This document shows, in pieces, positions 1 to 11,731 of a stretch of DNA of 64,000 nucleotides. The DNA lies in the NCBI GenBank assembly GCA_023055425.1, contig JALGPY010000010.1:53667665-53731664 (forward strand), given 5' to 3'. The DNA comes from Linanthus parryae (lineage: Eukaryota > Streptophyta > Magnoliopsida > Ericales > Polemoniaceae). Both the position numbers and the translations under genes were made by a program. Position 1 is the first letter of the stretch. Each line of letters begins with the position of its first letter. The notes under the pieces are model-generated. The model ran no database searches and was not told the DNA's origin. It worked only from the letters and a program-made list of their open reading frames with translations.

Positions 1-1307
1 AATGAATATGGAAGTGAGAGACGTGTTAATTGAAATAAAATTCGAATATCATTCCAACGGCGGGTCACGGAGCTAAAACGGACATGGGACGAAAAAGTTA
101 TGGATCGTTGAAGACGAAGAAGAATCCTAGAGCTACAGGGTCTTCGCACGAAGACAATTTGTCTTAGCATGAAGACCTTCCCATGAAGATAATTTCTCTT
201 CCCACGAAGACTTTACTTAGCCAAAATTTCAGAAGCCTTCGGGAAACAACTCTCTGTCTTGAAATAAGAAGGTCTTCGCTCGATGACTGAAAACTCTTCG
301 CAAGAAGATATTTTGTCTTCGCAGAAAGAGATCGCCAGAAACAACAGATTCGTTGGTGGGCTTTGTGCAATTACTTAGAACTTTGTCTAATCTCTTTGAA
401 ACATATTAGAACGGGGGAGGGCATTGTCTTTCAGTATCTTTGACTTTGGAACGTGTGCTTGAAGCTACGGAGAGCTAGAGGAGCGATTGTGGCTTGGGAG
501 ACGCTTTGTTTGATCTTTTCTCTTCTCTTTTCTCTAATTTTTGGTTTATGATCATGAAACTTTGTATCTTGATCATGTATTGTTGTAGCTAAACTCTCGT
601 ATTTCAGGATATCTCGTAGGGAACTTGGTTTTGATCATTATGGTTTGAGACTTATGGATTTGTTTTCATGCTTTCTAGCTTAATTGATGATATTTGTTTA
701 GTTATGTGTGTTTTATGATTATCATTCATCTTTTCTATTGTTAGACGTATCAATAGGATTGAGTTAGATCATGAATGTTAAAGAAATCAATAATTATTGC
801 CTGGAAAATTGAAACACACACTATTCGTATATGTGGTTGAGAAATCTTGCTAGTTAGCTAAGAATTAAGAGTAGACTAATGATTATAAAGCATGCTTAAA
901 TTTGATTAGACTGGAGAAATCAACTACGATATTTTAAGTATAGGTGTTGGTTGAGGAATCTTCAACATAGGAGTGCTCGTTTAACTAGACAAAGTATTAT
1001 CGTGTTATCAAAACGTAAATCCGACGTGGTGTGAATTCCCTAGTGAACCCGTAAAGATTCTTGAACTTGTCCACTTGTTAAGTAACTCTTAAAAATCATA
1101 ATTCGTTAATCGTGAAGTCATTCACCTGATTAATTGAGATATTTGTCTTTTATTTTATTAGAATTAGAAAACAAACAACGCGACTTGCCCACATAAGGTT
1201 TAGAATCAGTAGCTAATTTACAAAGAAGTCCTTTGGGTTCAAAAACCCGGATTTACTGAAATTTTTACTACACACGACGGGTGTGAACTTGCAGTTGAAC
1301 CATGTCA
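1..1307 (+). repeat. 5' LTR of Athila-A (3' part only)
   Basis: Aligns from its first base with 6458 onward in the 3' LTR. It ends in TCA directly before the 6-nt spacer and primer site. It contains the GTCTTCG..CGAAGAC palindrome array at about 139-330. It keeps a stretch of roughly 110 nt near 495-610 that is missing from the 3' LTR copy. Confidence 0.9.
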
Positions 1308-1313
1308 AGTTTT

Positions 1314-1331
1314 TGGCCGCGTTGCCGGGGA
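1314..1331 (+). other. Primer-binding site of Athila-A (tRNA-Asp type, mutated)
   Basis: TGGCCGCGTTGCCGGGGA matches the Athila tRNA-Asp site TGGCGCCGTTGCCGGGGA except for two exchanged bases. It lies 6 nt after the LTR end, as in Athila-B. Confidence 0.85.
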
Positions 1332-1446
1332 CTTTGGCTAAATTAGTTATTATTATTAACCTTAGAGATTTTACTTTTCTTTTAATATTCGTCGCTCACC
1401 TACTTCCTTTGTGCTATATGTGATTTCAGGTTGATTGTCACGGTGC

Positions 1447-3360
1447 ATGACCCGTTCTCGAGACGGAGCTTTGTACACAGAAGTTGCGGACCCGGAATCT
1501 TTATTGCGCACAGGACGCAGAGACTTGAGGAATCAGTTCCTATGGACGATCAGGAGAGAGCTGAGTTGGAGAGGCTCCGCAAGGAGGCACAAGATGCCCA
1601 AGCTGCCAGAGTCACTGCGGAGACTACTGTGGCCAACATGGCACGCAAAACTGTGGAGCTGAGAGCTCAAATTGTTGAGATACAAGCAGCTCTCGCACGC
1701 CATAATCCCCCAAATCCACCACTTCCTGGTGTGGGGCTAAAAGAGGGAAACAATGCAGCGAATGGTGGAAATAATGGGGGCAACAGAAATAATGGGCAGA
1801 ACCCAGCAGCCCGAGTTGAGAATGTTGAGAACGAATACCGTCCTATGGTAGATTTTTCTCAACTACTCCAGCCTGCTATCAACCCACCATTTTTAGGCCA
1901 CACATCAATTCCCAACATTTTGAGTTGCGCCACCACATGATCAACATGATTCGTGATGAGTGCTCATTCACTGGAGTCCCAGGAGATGATCCCAACCACA
2001 ATCTTTTTATTTTTGATCAGGTCACTTCTACATTGCACGACCAGATGGTTCCCGATGAAACAGTTAAGCAATTATTGTTCCCTTTCTCTTTATCAGGCAA
2101 ACCAAGCAGTGGCTTATGGAGCTTCCAGCTGGGAGCACTGTGACATGGGCATATTGTTGCCATGAATTTCTGAGGAAATATTTGCCACCGTCCAAGGTTG
2201 TTCAACAAATGACCGAGATTACAAAATTTACCCATGAATAGGACAGCTCATTGGGAGACACATGGAGAAAGTTCGGCCAAATTCTTCGTAGATGCCCCAA
2301 TCATGGGGAGTCATGGCACAAACTCCTCCATTACTGCTATAGTGCATAAGATAAGGAGACAACTGACCAGTTTGATATGCTAGTTGGGGGTAACTTTATG
2401 GGGCTTGGAGCACAGCGAGCTTAGGATCTACTGAACAACGTGTCCAAGAGAGAGACTACGAGGTCCGATACTCAGAGGTATTCGAGACCTGGGGATGCAG
2501 CTTTGGTCAACAAAATTGAGTCTATGCAGAAGAAGCTTGAATCCATGACCTAAGCATTTCACGGCATTCTAACTCCTTCACAATTAAAATCCATGGGTGA
2601 GTTACTAGCAGATGAGAGTCAGGGGTATGAGTGTATTGTTGAGGATGTGAATTTCATGAGACAGCAGCAATGGCCTAACACGTACCATGCCAACAACCGC
2701 AACCATCCTAACTTTAGCTATGCCAACCCAAGCAGTGGGTTATATGCACCTGGACAGCAGCCTACTTCTCAATACCAAGCTCAAAGGCAATTTCCGCAGC
2801 AGCAGGCACAAATAAAGTAACAGCCAGACTTGTACAGCTTGTTATCAAAGATGAACGCGAAGCTGGTTTCTATTGAGGCTACTGTGAAAAGCCATGAGAC
2901 GGAGATTGGGCAAATTGCCAATCAAAATGCTAAATTGCCACCAATTATGCTTTCTTCTAATAGCATTCCTCCTATTGAGCAGCTCAAATCTATTACTACT
3001 TGCAGTGGCACTACTACTCAGGATCCCCCATATCCTATCCATGCGAGAGATGAAGCTACAAAGCCACGGAGAAGGAATTGAGTGAAGCGGTGCCCAAGGT
3101 CGTGATTCCCCAATAAAAGCACACCGTTGAAATGAAAGAAGATCCCACAAACACTCTAAATCCGGCTAAGTATGTGCCATATGTTCCATATCCGGCGACA
3201 ATAAAGAGGAATGATGAAGATCACTATGGGAGATTTTTCGGAGATATTCAAGCACATATCAACACCCCATTAGTGGAAGCACATGCTCAAATGCCCAAGT
3301 ACAATAAGTTCTTGAAGGATATTTTATGGGGCAAGAAGAGCATAGACCCTTATGCCACAT
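1447..3360 (+). pseudogene. gag: Athila-A gag, decayed
   Basis: The capsid/nucleocapsid frame starts at the same MTRSRD sequence as Athila-B gag but changes frame within about 100 nt, and several in-frame stops follow. Recognisable blocks in order are the Ala/Glu-rich coiled-coil-like N-terminus (1540-1700), the Asn/Gly-rich linker (1740-1810), the retrotransposon-gag core (1925-2440), the Gln/Asn-rich stretch with [10 protein letters not shown] (2640-2800) and the QMPKYNKFLKDIL segment (3290-3325). Each has a collinear match in Athila-B. Function is lost because no single frame covers more than about 170 codons. Confidence 0.85.
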
Positions 3361-3730
3361 GAAATTGACAGAGACATGCTGTATAATTATTCAGAGGTAC
3401 ATTCCCAAGATGAGAGTTCCAGACAGTGTCATTCTAGGCTGCACTCTTGGGGGTGATATCATACGCATTGTCTTTGTGATTTGGACACGAGTATTAATCT
3501 CATGCCATTGTCCCTATTTCAGAGATTGGGCATTGGTGCGCCAACCCCAGTGAAGATGGCTCTGCAACTGGCAGACAATTCTATTATGACAGCAAATGGG
3601 GTGATTGAGAACTTGCTTGTCAAACTGGGCGCATTTGTTTTTCAGCTGATTTTGTGATAGTTGAGATCAAGGAGGATCGCGATGTCCCACTCATCTTTGG
3701 AAGACCGTTGTTGAAGACAACGCGCGCAAA
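3361..3730 (+). pseudogene. Athila-A protease remnant
   Basis: Fragments in more than one frame match the aspartic protease of Athila-B: a CDL.TSINLMP segment (active-site region, 3470-3510), a MALQLADNSI segment near 3560 and a VPLI.GRP segment near 3690. Homology stops just after the GRP motif. Where Athila-B continues for about 3 kb of RT, RNase H and integrase, Athila-A has about 275 nt of unrelated sequence and then the post-pol hairpin block. Confidence 0.75.
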
Positions 3731-3826
3731 TATGGATCTAGAACTGAGAAGCTTACTAACAAAGCTCTAGATTCATCACTAGTGTTCAAGACATTTGTTC
3801 TAGGAAAGTGAAAGAATAAATTGGCA

Positions 3827-4000
3827 ATGATCAATTTTAGAGAAGATCGTGTGGATCCTTCTCCTGGGTTGTCTACAGTTTTTCAACCCGATCAACCCGA
3901 ATCAATGAAGAAGCCAAGTATTGTGAGTGCACATGATGTGGTGCAGAAAATCAAGAGAAAGAAATTGAAGGAGGAGGCACGTCCTTCTAGACCTCCTTAA
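3827..4000 (+). CDS. 57-codon basic tail ORF replacing pol in Athila-A
   Basis: A short open frame (MINFRED... to ...ARPSRPP, stop TAA) lies between the protease remnant and the conserved post-pol block. Its second half is basic (KIKRKKLKEE). It has no counterpart in Athila-B. Its stop sits 8 nt before the GAGGTAACTGGG block, about where the integrase stop sits in Athila-B. It may be the C-terminal end of a shortened gag-protease polyprotein of a non-autonomous subfamily, but it could also be an accidental frame. Confidence 0.35.
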   Translation: MINFREDRVDPSPGLSTVFQPDQPESMKKPSIVSAHDVVQKIKRKKLKEEARPSRPP

Positions 4001-4008
4001 CATCTCTT

Positions 4009-4078
4009 GAGGTAACTGGGTTGGGTCGTCGACCTTAAATTACAAGGCTCTTGTTGGGAGGCAACCCAACGTATTTAT
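4009..4078 (+). other. Conserved post-pol hairpin block (Athila-A copy)
   Basis: About 70 nt starting GAGGTAACTGGG match 56899-56970 of Athila-B with only a handful of differences, while the surrounding DNA has diverged strongly. The core GTTGGGAGGCAACCCAAC (4053-4070) is an inverted repeat with a 6-bp stem and a 6-nt loop. It follows directly on the last coding frame in both elements. The role is unknown; an RNA structure for RNA processing, packaging or 3' RNA expression is possible. Confidence 0.7.
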
Positions 4079-5238
4079 GCTTTAGATTAGAGAGTGTTTT
4101 TTTAATACAGTTGCGTGTATTTTTATTTATATTCTATGGAGAAATGAGATAGAGAGGGACTAATGATGTTTCATAGTGACATATTTGAGCAGATTATGGG
4201 AGAATCTACCCCGGTGTGCCATGGAACACATGACCTTTACGGGGACTTGCATTGGTAAGTTGGGGATTCTTCAGACATGGATTTTAGCAAAGGAGGCAGT
4301 CGACCCCGGTGTGCGAGAACACACTGACCAGATGGGAGCATAGTGGCGCACCACTGCTTGGGGGCTGCTTGGCACATGTTTTCTTCCCCACCCTTGGGGT
4401 GGTTGTGAGTATTTCTTTTCTCTTGCTAAATTTTGTGTTTCTATTATATAAGTATGTCATAGCTCCATCTCATCTACTGGCCTTTCGCATTGATTGCTGA
4501 GTCCTATGTTTAATCTCTAAATTCGTTGAGGAAAACGAAGCATTCAGTGTGGAGGTGGTTTAACTGTTTACTAGCTGATATTTGTCTTGCATAGCTAGTT
4601 GCATGTAGGATGTGTTTATATTCTATTTGTGTAGAGTCAGTAGTTTTTTTCATGTGTTTACTTATATTGTCGTATTGTGTAGTGTAGTTCATATTCTGTT
4701 TGCACTTTTACATAATTGAGTCTACCCACCAAAAAATTTGAGTTTATATTTTGTCGAATAATTATTTTTTTGAATCTTAGCCTTGCATATAGAGTTAGGA
4801 TATTATGAAAAAGTAAATAAAAAATTGAAAAATTTGAAAATTTGAGAATAAGGAAGGGCCGTAGTAGGACAACATTTTTTTATATATGTTGTGTAGATGT
4901 TTTACGAAAGGATGTCCTGGGAACTTTTTGAAGCTGTGAAAGAATGACATGAAAAAGTATACCTAAGTTTCGTATAGTGTGCTAATTAGATTGAGTTCGT
5001 TGTAGCTCAATACTCTATTTTCAAGTGGAAACTTGTGGTCTCTTGTTGATCTGGGGCACACCTTCGTGTAGAGTTGGTTTCATGTGGTACGGTTGGCTCA
5101 GCCTAAGTGAAGTTGGGGGGCCCTACACCACCATCCCTTACTGTGGTCACAAGAGTTAAGCGAAAAATCCCACGCTCTTTATGCTCTACTGCACGGTTGT
5201 AAAAACAGAGAAGGAAATCAAAGAAAATGAGAAATCGG

Positions 5239-5334
<96 letters not shown>

Positions 5335-5931
5335 AAATGTGTTCTTCAAGGAGAAACAACATAATGTGCTTCCGGTCACACGAAAAATTTGGATTCCATC
5401 CAAGTAGATCTTAAAGAGGAAAACTACAGTCAAACCTTATTTCACAGGAGTTGTGACTCCCTTCACCGGGATAATTTGCATTGAAACGCAATAAAGGCTA
5501 AGTGGGTCTAAAAACCTCATATGATTCGGCAAGAAAGGATACAATGAAATTTGAGCTGAATTAGACCCAATGAAGCTTAAGAAGTGCTTGTGTTGTGGTT
5601 TGAATTGGTGGAAGAAAGGGGGACGCCTTAGTGAACTTTTGTATAGAATTAATTTTATTTTGAAATTCTTGCTATGTGGATGTGAATTTCATAAGGATTA
5701 GTGGAAGCTTGATGAATTTTAGCAGATGAGAGGGAGATTGCCTATTCTTGCCAAAAAGAGATATTGGATGTTTTGTGTTTAAATAATTATTTTAAGATCA
5801 AGTCTAGAATTGCATTTGCATCATCTTGCTGCATTGTAGTGTCTTGAGTCATTTTAGAGTCGTTTGAGTCTTGTTGGCTAATAGAAAATTAGATGCAGTA
5901 GTTGAGACATTGCCCGGGACGCGCAAATGGC
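4079..5931 (+). other. 3' non-coding interior of Athila-A
   Basis: No supported gene. A CCCCGGTGTGC motif occurs at 4209-4219 and again at 4304-4314 in similar contexts. A stretch at 4710-4860 (GAGTCTACCCACC, GCATATAGAGTTAGG, then an A-rich tract) is homologous to 60090-60235 of Athila-B. There is an AG microsatellite at 5244-5330. Confidence 0.7.
5244..5330 (+). repeat. (AG)n microsatellite
   Basis: About 43 uninterrupted AG units inside the Athila-A interior. They produce spurious Arg-Glu and Ser-Leu repeat frames on the two strands. Confidence 0.98.
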
Positions 5932-5946
5932 AAGTGTGGGGGTATT
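5932..5946 (+). other. Polypurine tract of Athila-A
   Basis: AAGTGTGGGGGTATT lies directly before the 3' LTR start TGATAAC. Athila-B has the same GTGTGGGGGT core before its 3' LTR. This is the expected plus-strand primer of reverse transcription. Confidence 0.8.
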
Positions 5947-7650
5947 TGATAACTCCTTAATAAGAGTGATCCTACATATGTTTAACGTTGTTATTTGTGT
6001 GTGTTTCGGTGCAAAGTGATGTATTTTGGGCTAATTTGAGAAAAAATGCACTTTTGGTTGTTTTAGAGCTTTAAAGTACAATCCGGGCATTTCTTGATGG
6101 TTTTGAGTATGATTTTGATGATTTATCACATTTGATCTTGGCGATAGTGTTCGTGTTGTTGATTGACAGGAATTACGCAAGCAGTAATCAAGTGGAGAGA
6201 AGAAACGAGCTTCGGAATAGAAGAAAAAGGCAAATTTGGCGCGATTTGGATGTTTTCGCAAAAATTGAGTGATAATTGAGGAATTTCTCTACATGCGAGA
6301 AGTCTACTTCGCGTAAGGACTCCAAAGGTGCAAAAATCACATTCATCGGAGTTCGGGATCAAAATCCGGGTCCTTATTTGCTTTTCAAAAAGCTTAGTTT
6401 TTTTCCCAGGATGTTTAAGAGAAATTAAGGATATTTTGAGGATATTTTGGATTCTACAATGAATATGGAAATGAGAACGGTGGAAATTGAAAGTAGATTC
6501 GAAGAGCTTTCCAACGGTGGGTCAGGGAGCTAAAACGGACATCGGACGAAAAGGTTATGGATCATTGAAGACGAAGAAGAATCCTGGAGCTACAGGGTCT
6601 TCGCACGAAGACAATTTGTCTTCGCACAAATACCTTCCCACGAAGAGAATTTCTCTTCCCAAGAAGACTTTACTTAGCCAAAATTTCAGAAGTTTTCGGG
6701 AAATAGCTCTTAGTCTTGAAATAAGAAGGTCTTTGCGCGAAGACTGAAAACTCTTCGCACGAAGAGATTTTGTCTTCGCACGAAGAGATCACCAGAAACA
6801 ACAGATTCGTTTGGGGGCTTTGTGCAATTAATTAAAACTTCATCTAATCTCTTTCGAAACATATTAGAACAGGGAGGGCATTGTTTTTCAGTATCTTTGA
6901 CTTGGGAACGTGTGCTAGGAGCTACGAAGAGCTAGAGGAGCGATCGTGGCTTGGGATCTCGTAGGGAACTAGGTTTTGATCATTATGGTTTGAGATTTAT
7001 GGATTTGTTTACATGCTTTCTACCTTAATTGATGATCTTTTGTTTAGTTATGTGTGTTTTATGATTATCATTCATCTTTTCTATTGTTACACGTATCAAT
7101 AGGATTGATCTAGGTTATGAATGTTAGAGAAATCAATTTTTATTGCCTGGAAACTTGAAACACACACTATTCGTATCCTGGGTTGAGAAATCTTGCTAGT
7201 TAGCTAAGAACTAAGAGTAGACTAATGATTATAAAGCATGCTTAAATTTGATTAGACTGGAGAAATCAACTATGATAGTTTAAGTATAGGTGTTGGTTGA
7301 GAGATCTTCAACATAGGAGTGCTCATTTAACTAGACAAAGTATTATCGTGTTATCAAAACGTAAATCCGACATGTGTGAATTCCCTAGTGAACCTGTAGA
7401 GATATCCTAAACTTGTCCACTTGTTAAGTACCTCTTAAAAATCATTCTTCGTTAATCGTGAAGTCATTCATCTGATTAATTGAGATATTTGTATTTTATT
7501 TTAGTAGAATTAGAAAACAAACAACGTGACTTGCCAACATAAGGTTTAGAATCAGTAGCTTTACGAAGAAGTCCTTTGGGTTCGACAACCCGTATTTACC
7601 GGAATGATTACTACACACGACGGATGTGCACTTGCAGGTTACGCGTATCA
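5947..7650 (+). repeat. 3' LTR of Athila-A
   Basis: Starts TGATAACTCC like the Athila-B LTR and ends ...GTATCA. From 6458 it aligns with the 5' LTR at the window start. Relative to that copy it has lost roughly 110 nt between GGCTTGGGA and TCTCGTAGGG (near 6955). Many substitutions separate the two LTRs, so the insertion is old. The flank after 7650 starts CGCAT. Confidence 0.88.
6597..6787 (+). repeat. Palindrome array in the Athila-A LTR
   Basis: Repeated copies of GTCTTCGCACGAAGAC and decayed versions, each a near-perfect inverted repeat. The same array occurs at about 139-330 in the 5' LTR. It lies in the same relative position as the array of the Athila-B LTR, upstream of the AT-rich presumed core promoter. 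Confidence 0.85.
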
Positions 7651-8269
7651 CGCATCCACGTTTGGATTGAGGATAGAAGCATCGCTTTGAGGTTTCTAGG
7701 GCATTTAAACAAATGTGGAGATTTGACAGGAATGATCCAACGCCCGAGCATTGCCGATCGGCAAAGAAAGGAACAAGCAACAAGGAAACGAAAAAGAGCA
7801 AGGGAAACTTTTTGGCCTTACCTACGAATGAAATTTTTGCTCATTGGAAAGGCTTTCACGTGAATACTCTAATGTTCGCAGGAAAGCCTTTCGTAGAGGA
7901 AGGTTTTGGGATTTTTTTGGAAACGGTGCTGGAGTCGATTGATTTTGTTTCCTTATCCGATTTGTTATTGTTTATGTTTCTTTAGGCAGAACTTTAGTAT
8001 CTTAGGTCTATAAAATAATGCTAGGTTCTGACTAAAAATTGTGGGTTCTTTCTAAGGCCGTTGTGGCCATAGTGTGGTGCATCTTGAATTATAATTGGCT
8101 CTCTCATTAATAAATTGGAAATGTTTTAGTCGTTGATGTAACTAGTCTCAATAGTAGTGAAGCACGTTATACTGTTGTTGTGTTTCTGATGGTGTTCTTA
8201 CATTCTTATTGGACACACTGTTGTAACACCATGTCTAATGGTTCGCGTATGAGGTACTGGGATTGTGTC
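7651..8269. other. Spacer between Athila-A and Copia-A, unassigned
   Basis: Not LTR-like and without a convincing gene. Two overlapping open frames of 90-95 codons (7576-7985) show no motif I recognise. It may be the former host flank of both elements or the end of another decayed repeat. Confidence 0.5.
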
Positions 8270-9691
8270 TGTTGGTGTACATGTCCTGGAAGCAATCTAT
8301 TTTAGTGTGAACGTTGTTTTGGCTAGAATATTCATTTTATTATTTATGGAGATATTTAACATAGTGAAGTCCTTAGATTAAAATTCGTTTTTCTGAAATA
8401 TCCCTGGTCAAGTATATTTGTTAATAGGACGATCACTATGCATGGAGACTAGTATATGAGTAGATTTATATGGAGATATCAAGTTTAACACATGGGTATG
8501 CATTAGGTGTAATGGCATACTGGATTGACCCACCACGAGAAGGATACAAAGGAATTATGTGAATGTCACAAGTACAATGGTGTTGTAGTCCTTAGACTTG
8601 AAGTCACTAAATACTCTAGTTGTGAAATATCATGTTTTGATATCATCAAATTTTACACCGTAACTCGGTAAATATAACGATGATAATCGGAACTGATAGG
8701 AAGAAAGCTGAGATATGGTAGCGATGTAGAGAGGATGTGTCCCTCCCACATAATGGGAGTAAATCACGGGCCACTCAAGGGGTAGAGCTTATGGAATATC
8801 TAGCTAAACTTAAATAAATCAATATGTGATACTGATGTTCTCTGTTCAGATAAGCCTATTCCCAGGATCGAGAAACTAGGAATTGGATATACGAGTGTGA
8901 CACTTATGTCTCGTGTCCAATTCAGATTTAGAGCCAAAGGGATATACACAACACGTTAACATTGGGCACATAGGTTTTTCTGATCACTGACTATTTCTAT
9001 TAGTTGGGTATCATTGATGTGTGGCTAGACACCGCTAAATGTTTGTAACTGTTACAGCCAACTTAATAGAAACATGTAGGGTCACACACCAAAAGTATTA
9101 AATTGGATATGGATGTTAATTAGTTGGACTAATTAAAAATTAAAAGGATTAAGGATCAAAATGCAGCAACGTGCATATTTAGTTGGGCTAAATAGCTATT
9201 AGACTAATCCGTGTATGGACATGATTAACCTATTGGACTAATCTGTGTATGGACAAGATTAGTATTGGGACAAGTTTGTAATCAATAAGGAGTTATTGAT
9301 TATAAGGGGAGTCATATTTATATTTTTTCATAAGGTGTCATAAGATGAAAAAATTAGAGCAAGGAGAGAGCCAGAAAGGTTTGACCATACACCCCTACCT
9401 GACGGCATAAGTGAGGCTCGGCCTCCCTTCCTTATTTTGCGTGGTCCGCTTGATTTGATCAAGCTCCTGACGATTTCTTCTTCTGCGCTGCTAGCACATT
9501 ATGTAGAGAAGATTCCAGTTTGCAATCCTAAGGTGTAGATGACACTATTATATGTTTTGATCAGACAAACCTACAAGGTAAACATTACTTCCTTTATCAC
9601 ATTATGAGATCTTAACCTGTGATTGTTGGAGGGATTTGAATCATGAAATTTTAACTGTATTTTCGTTGTGCATCCTGCATAAAACCCTACA
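8270..9691 (+). repeat. 5' LTR of Copia-A
   Basis: Starts TGTTGGTGTACATG and ends CCCTACA, giving TG...CA ends. Its first ~810 nt align with 24473-25308. The primer site follows after one base. The reverse complement of the Copia-C LTR is clearly related, for example around the ACATAATGGGAGTAAAT segment near 8750, so the two elements belong to one family. Confidence 0.92.
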
Positions 9692-9692
9692 G

Positions 9693-9705
9693 TGGTATCA
9701 TAGCC
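9693..9705 (+). other. Primer-binding site of Copia-A
   Basis: TGGTATCATAGCC differs by one base from the common copia initiator tRNA-Met site TGGTATCAGAGCC and sits 1 nt after the LTR. Confidence 0.88.
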
Positions 9706-10933
9706 ACATGTCATAGCGCATAATGTGATTTATGTTTTCTGTTCCCCGGTGCGGCCACGGTCCGACCGGTTCTGACCAGTGCGGCCACGGTTCGGCCACG
9801 GTCAGATTGTTTAGACCGGTTTGACCGTTTCGACACTGTTATCTCAATATAACTAAAATTGAGCAGCGCGATAAACATGGATTTTTAACTGTTTTGTGTT
9901 TTATCGCATGGTTGTTGGATGTGGCCTTAGATTGTGTATTTATTTATTTTTATGTGGTTTAGTTTTAGTTTTGATGTAATTAATTTAATTAACTACACGA
10001 CCAGTGTGTCGTCTTCTCCTTCTCCTGTGAGATTCCTCTATTTAGTTCATAGATGCTTGCTAGAATTAGATAGATAGAATATAGTCAAGGCATGGAGATG
10101 AAGATTAAAAGAGAAAAAGGGCCACAAGTCGATGAAGACCCACATGCTAGGATGCATGGACTAAACACGGAGGCACATGGAGATGAGCTTAATACTTTAG
10201 TGCTTACAGTTCTCATTGACTTTGGAATGTCTTAGTTTTATGGGCCACATCCATACCAAGTTTTATTTATTATCTATTGTCTTGTTTTATTTTTTATTTA
10301 TGGTTGATGCATGCAAAACGTAACAAGATAATATTAAACGGTTCAATATTCTATTTGAGATTTCCCAATCCAAATAAGTAGATTAGTTGATATGATCAAC
10401 AAATTAAAATTGACAAGAAAAACCCTGAGCGATAAATATTGCGCTTTGCCTTCTCTAGCTTAACACTCGTCATGATCAAGATCAATTGAGTTTGTGCTTG
10501 CCAAAGCAAGGAGACTAGATTCATCATGATGTGACATGACGACACAAGTAAGTAATGTGTGATTGCTGAAGTAAGAGGTTGAATGCAAGTAAGCTACTTC
10601 AATAGGATTGAAAGCTTAGAGGGGATTATCTATGAGATAGAGAAAGAATAAGGAGTTATTTGTCCAATTGAACCAAGAGTTAAATATGATGCAATTAGAA
10701 GTTTTTCCTACCTAAATAATTAACGTTCGGGTGACTTGCCAGAGCAAGCTCAAGAGGATGTGAAATAAGGATCTTGGCCCACTAGAATATATGATAATTT
10801 TGGAATTAATGGCGAGGGCTATCAATCCGAGAAAAATAGTGGGAGCTATATCTAACAACCTAGCAATTGTTAAGTATAGTTAACTATTCACAATACTCAA
10901 ATTTCATATTTCTTATTAGTTGTAGAATTCCAA
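9706..10933 (+). other. Leader of Copia-A with GC-rich repeats
   Basis: No gene. A GC-rich patch at about 9738-9822 repeats GCGGCCACGGT and CCGACCGGT-type words in an otherwise AT-rich leader. Copia-C has a comparable patch at 32930-33030 in the same leader position. In retroelements such leader structure can serve packaging or dimerisation; here that is inference. Confidence 0.6.
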
Positions 10934-11731
10934 TGGAAAACAATCAACAAACATCAACAATTGCATTCGGTCCTCGAGAAGGATAAATAATTTGGAATGA
11001 ATTTTCTAGACTGGATAGAAACTTGAGAATTGTTCTCATAGCTAGAAAAGTAGTATGAAGTAGAGAACAAAGTTTCTCTCCACCAACTACCCATACACAC
11101 TAAAGCTTAATGGAAGGAACGTCAAAGAATGGTTCTTTGGATGTGACTTGCCTCATGTTAGCTTCCATGAACTCTGAGCTTTGGAAGCAATATGAGATCA
11201 TGGAGGCGTATGATATGATCATATATTTAAAGAAGCTCTTTCAAAGAGCAAGCTACACATGGAAATCGTTTGAAATGCCAAGAGCTTTGTTCAAAATCAA
11301 TTTACTCAATAAGATTGAGAACCGCTGAACAAAGCACTAATAGGGGAAGGCAAAACCATAATACTGGTTAAAATGGGAAGAGGCAAATGGTTTGCCCATG
11401 CCCAAAAGGTAAAATCAAGGTTGTTGCTAAAACCTATTAGTTTTCCTTAAAACCCAAAATGTGGAATAGTGGAAGAGAAACTGTACAAAGTAAATGGAAG
11501 ATAATAATAAAGGAATTGTGAATTCCACTTTAGGTATATATTGTTAAAGAAGTCAATGTTCCTATCTCATCATCATGGGTATTAGATACTGGATGGATAT
11601 CTTACATTTATAGAAATGGTGCAGGACCTCAAGAGATGTAGACCATTGGGTAGGGGAGAGACACACCTACACGTGGGGCAATATAGCAATATTTGCTGAA
11701 TTAGTTGTAGAAACTTATCGTGTATGTCTAC
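10934..11731 (+). pseudogene. gag: Copia-A gag and protease remnant
   Basis: A frame starting near 10934 (MENNQQ) soon meets a stop. The best preserved piece is 11110-11328, whose CLMLASMNSELWKQYE and KKLFQRAS segments match copia gag core sequence. A VLDTG segment near 11568 is the expected protease active-site region, with the Asp-Thr-Gly triad still readable. The sequence is cut at 11731 by Sire-B and resumes at 21730. Removing Sire-B and one TCTAC copy lets the frame run across the junction. Confidence 0.78.
11727..11731 (+). other. Target site duplication of Sire-B (left)
   Basis: TCTAC before the Sire-B 5' LTR equals TCTAC at 21725-21729 after its 3' LTR. Five bases is the usual length for LTR elements. 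Confidence 0.92.

Larger units (their letters stand above)
1..7650 (+). mobile_element. Athila-A: old, pol-less Athila-like Ty3/gypsy element (5' end outside window)
   Basis: The two ends (1-1307 and 5947-7650) are diverged copies of one LTR. The interior holds, in order, a tRNA-Asp-like primer site, decayed gag, a protease remnant, a conserved hairpin block, a long non-coding 3' region and a polypurine tract. RT, RNase H, integrase and the post-pol ORF of Athila-B are absent, so the element could move only with help from another element. Gag and protease are broken by many stops and frame changes, so it is also old. The outer target duplication cannot be checked because the 5' end lies outside the window. 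Confidence 0.9.

Noticed and set aside
5181..5433. Long Arg-Glu (plus) and Ser-Leu (minus) repeat frames
   Set aside because: Direct products of the (AG)n microsatellite.
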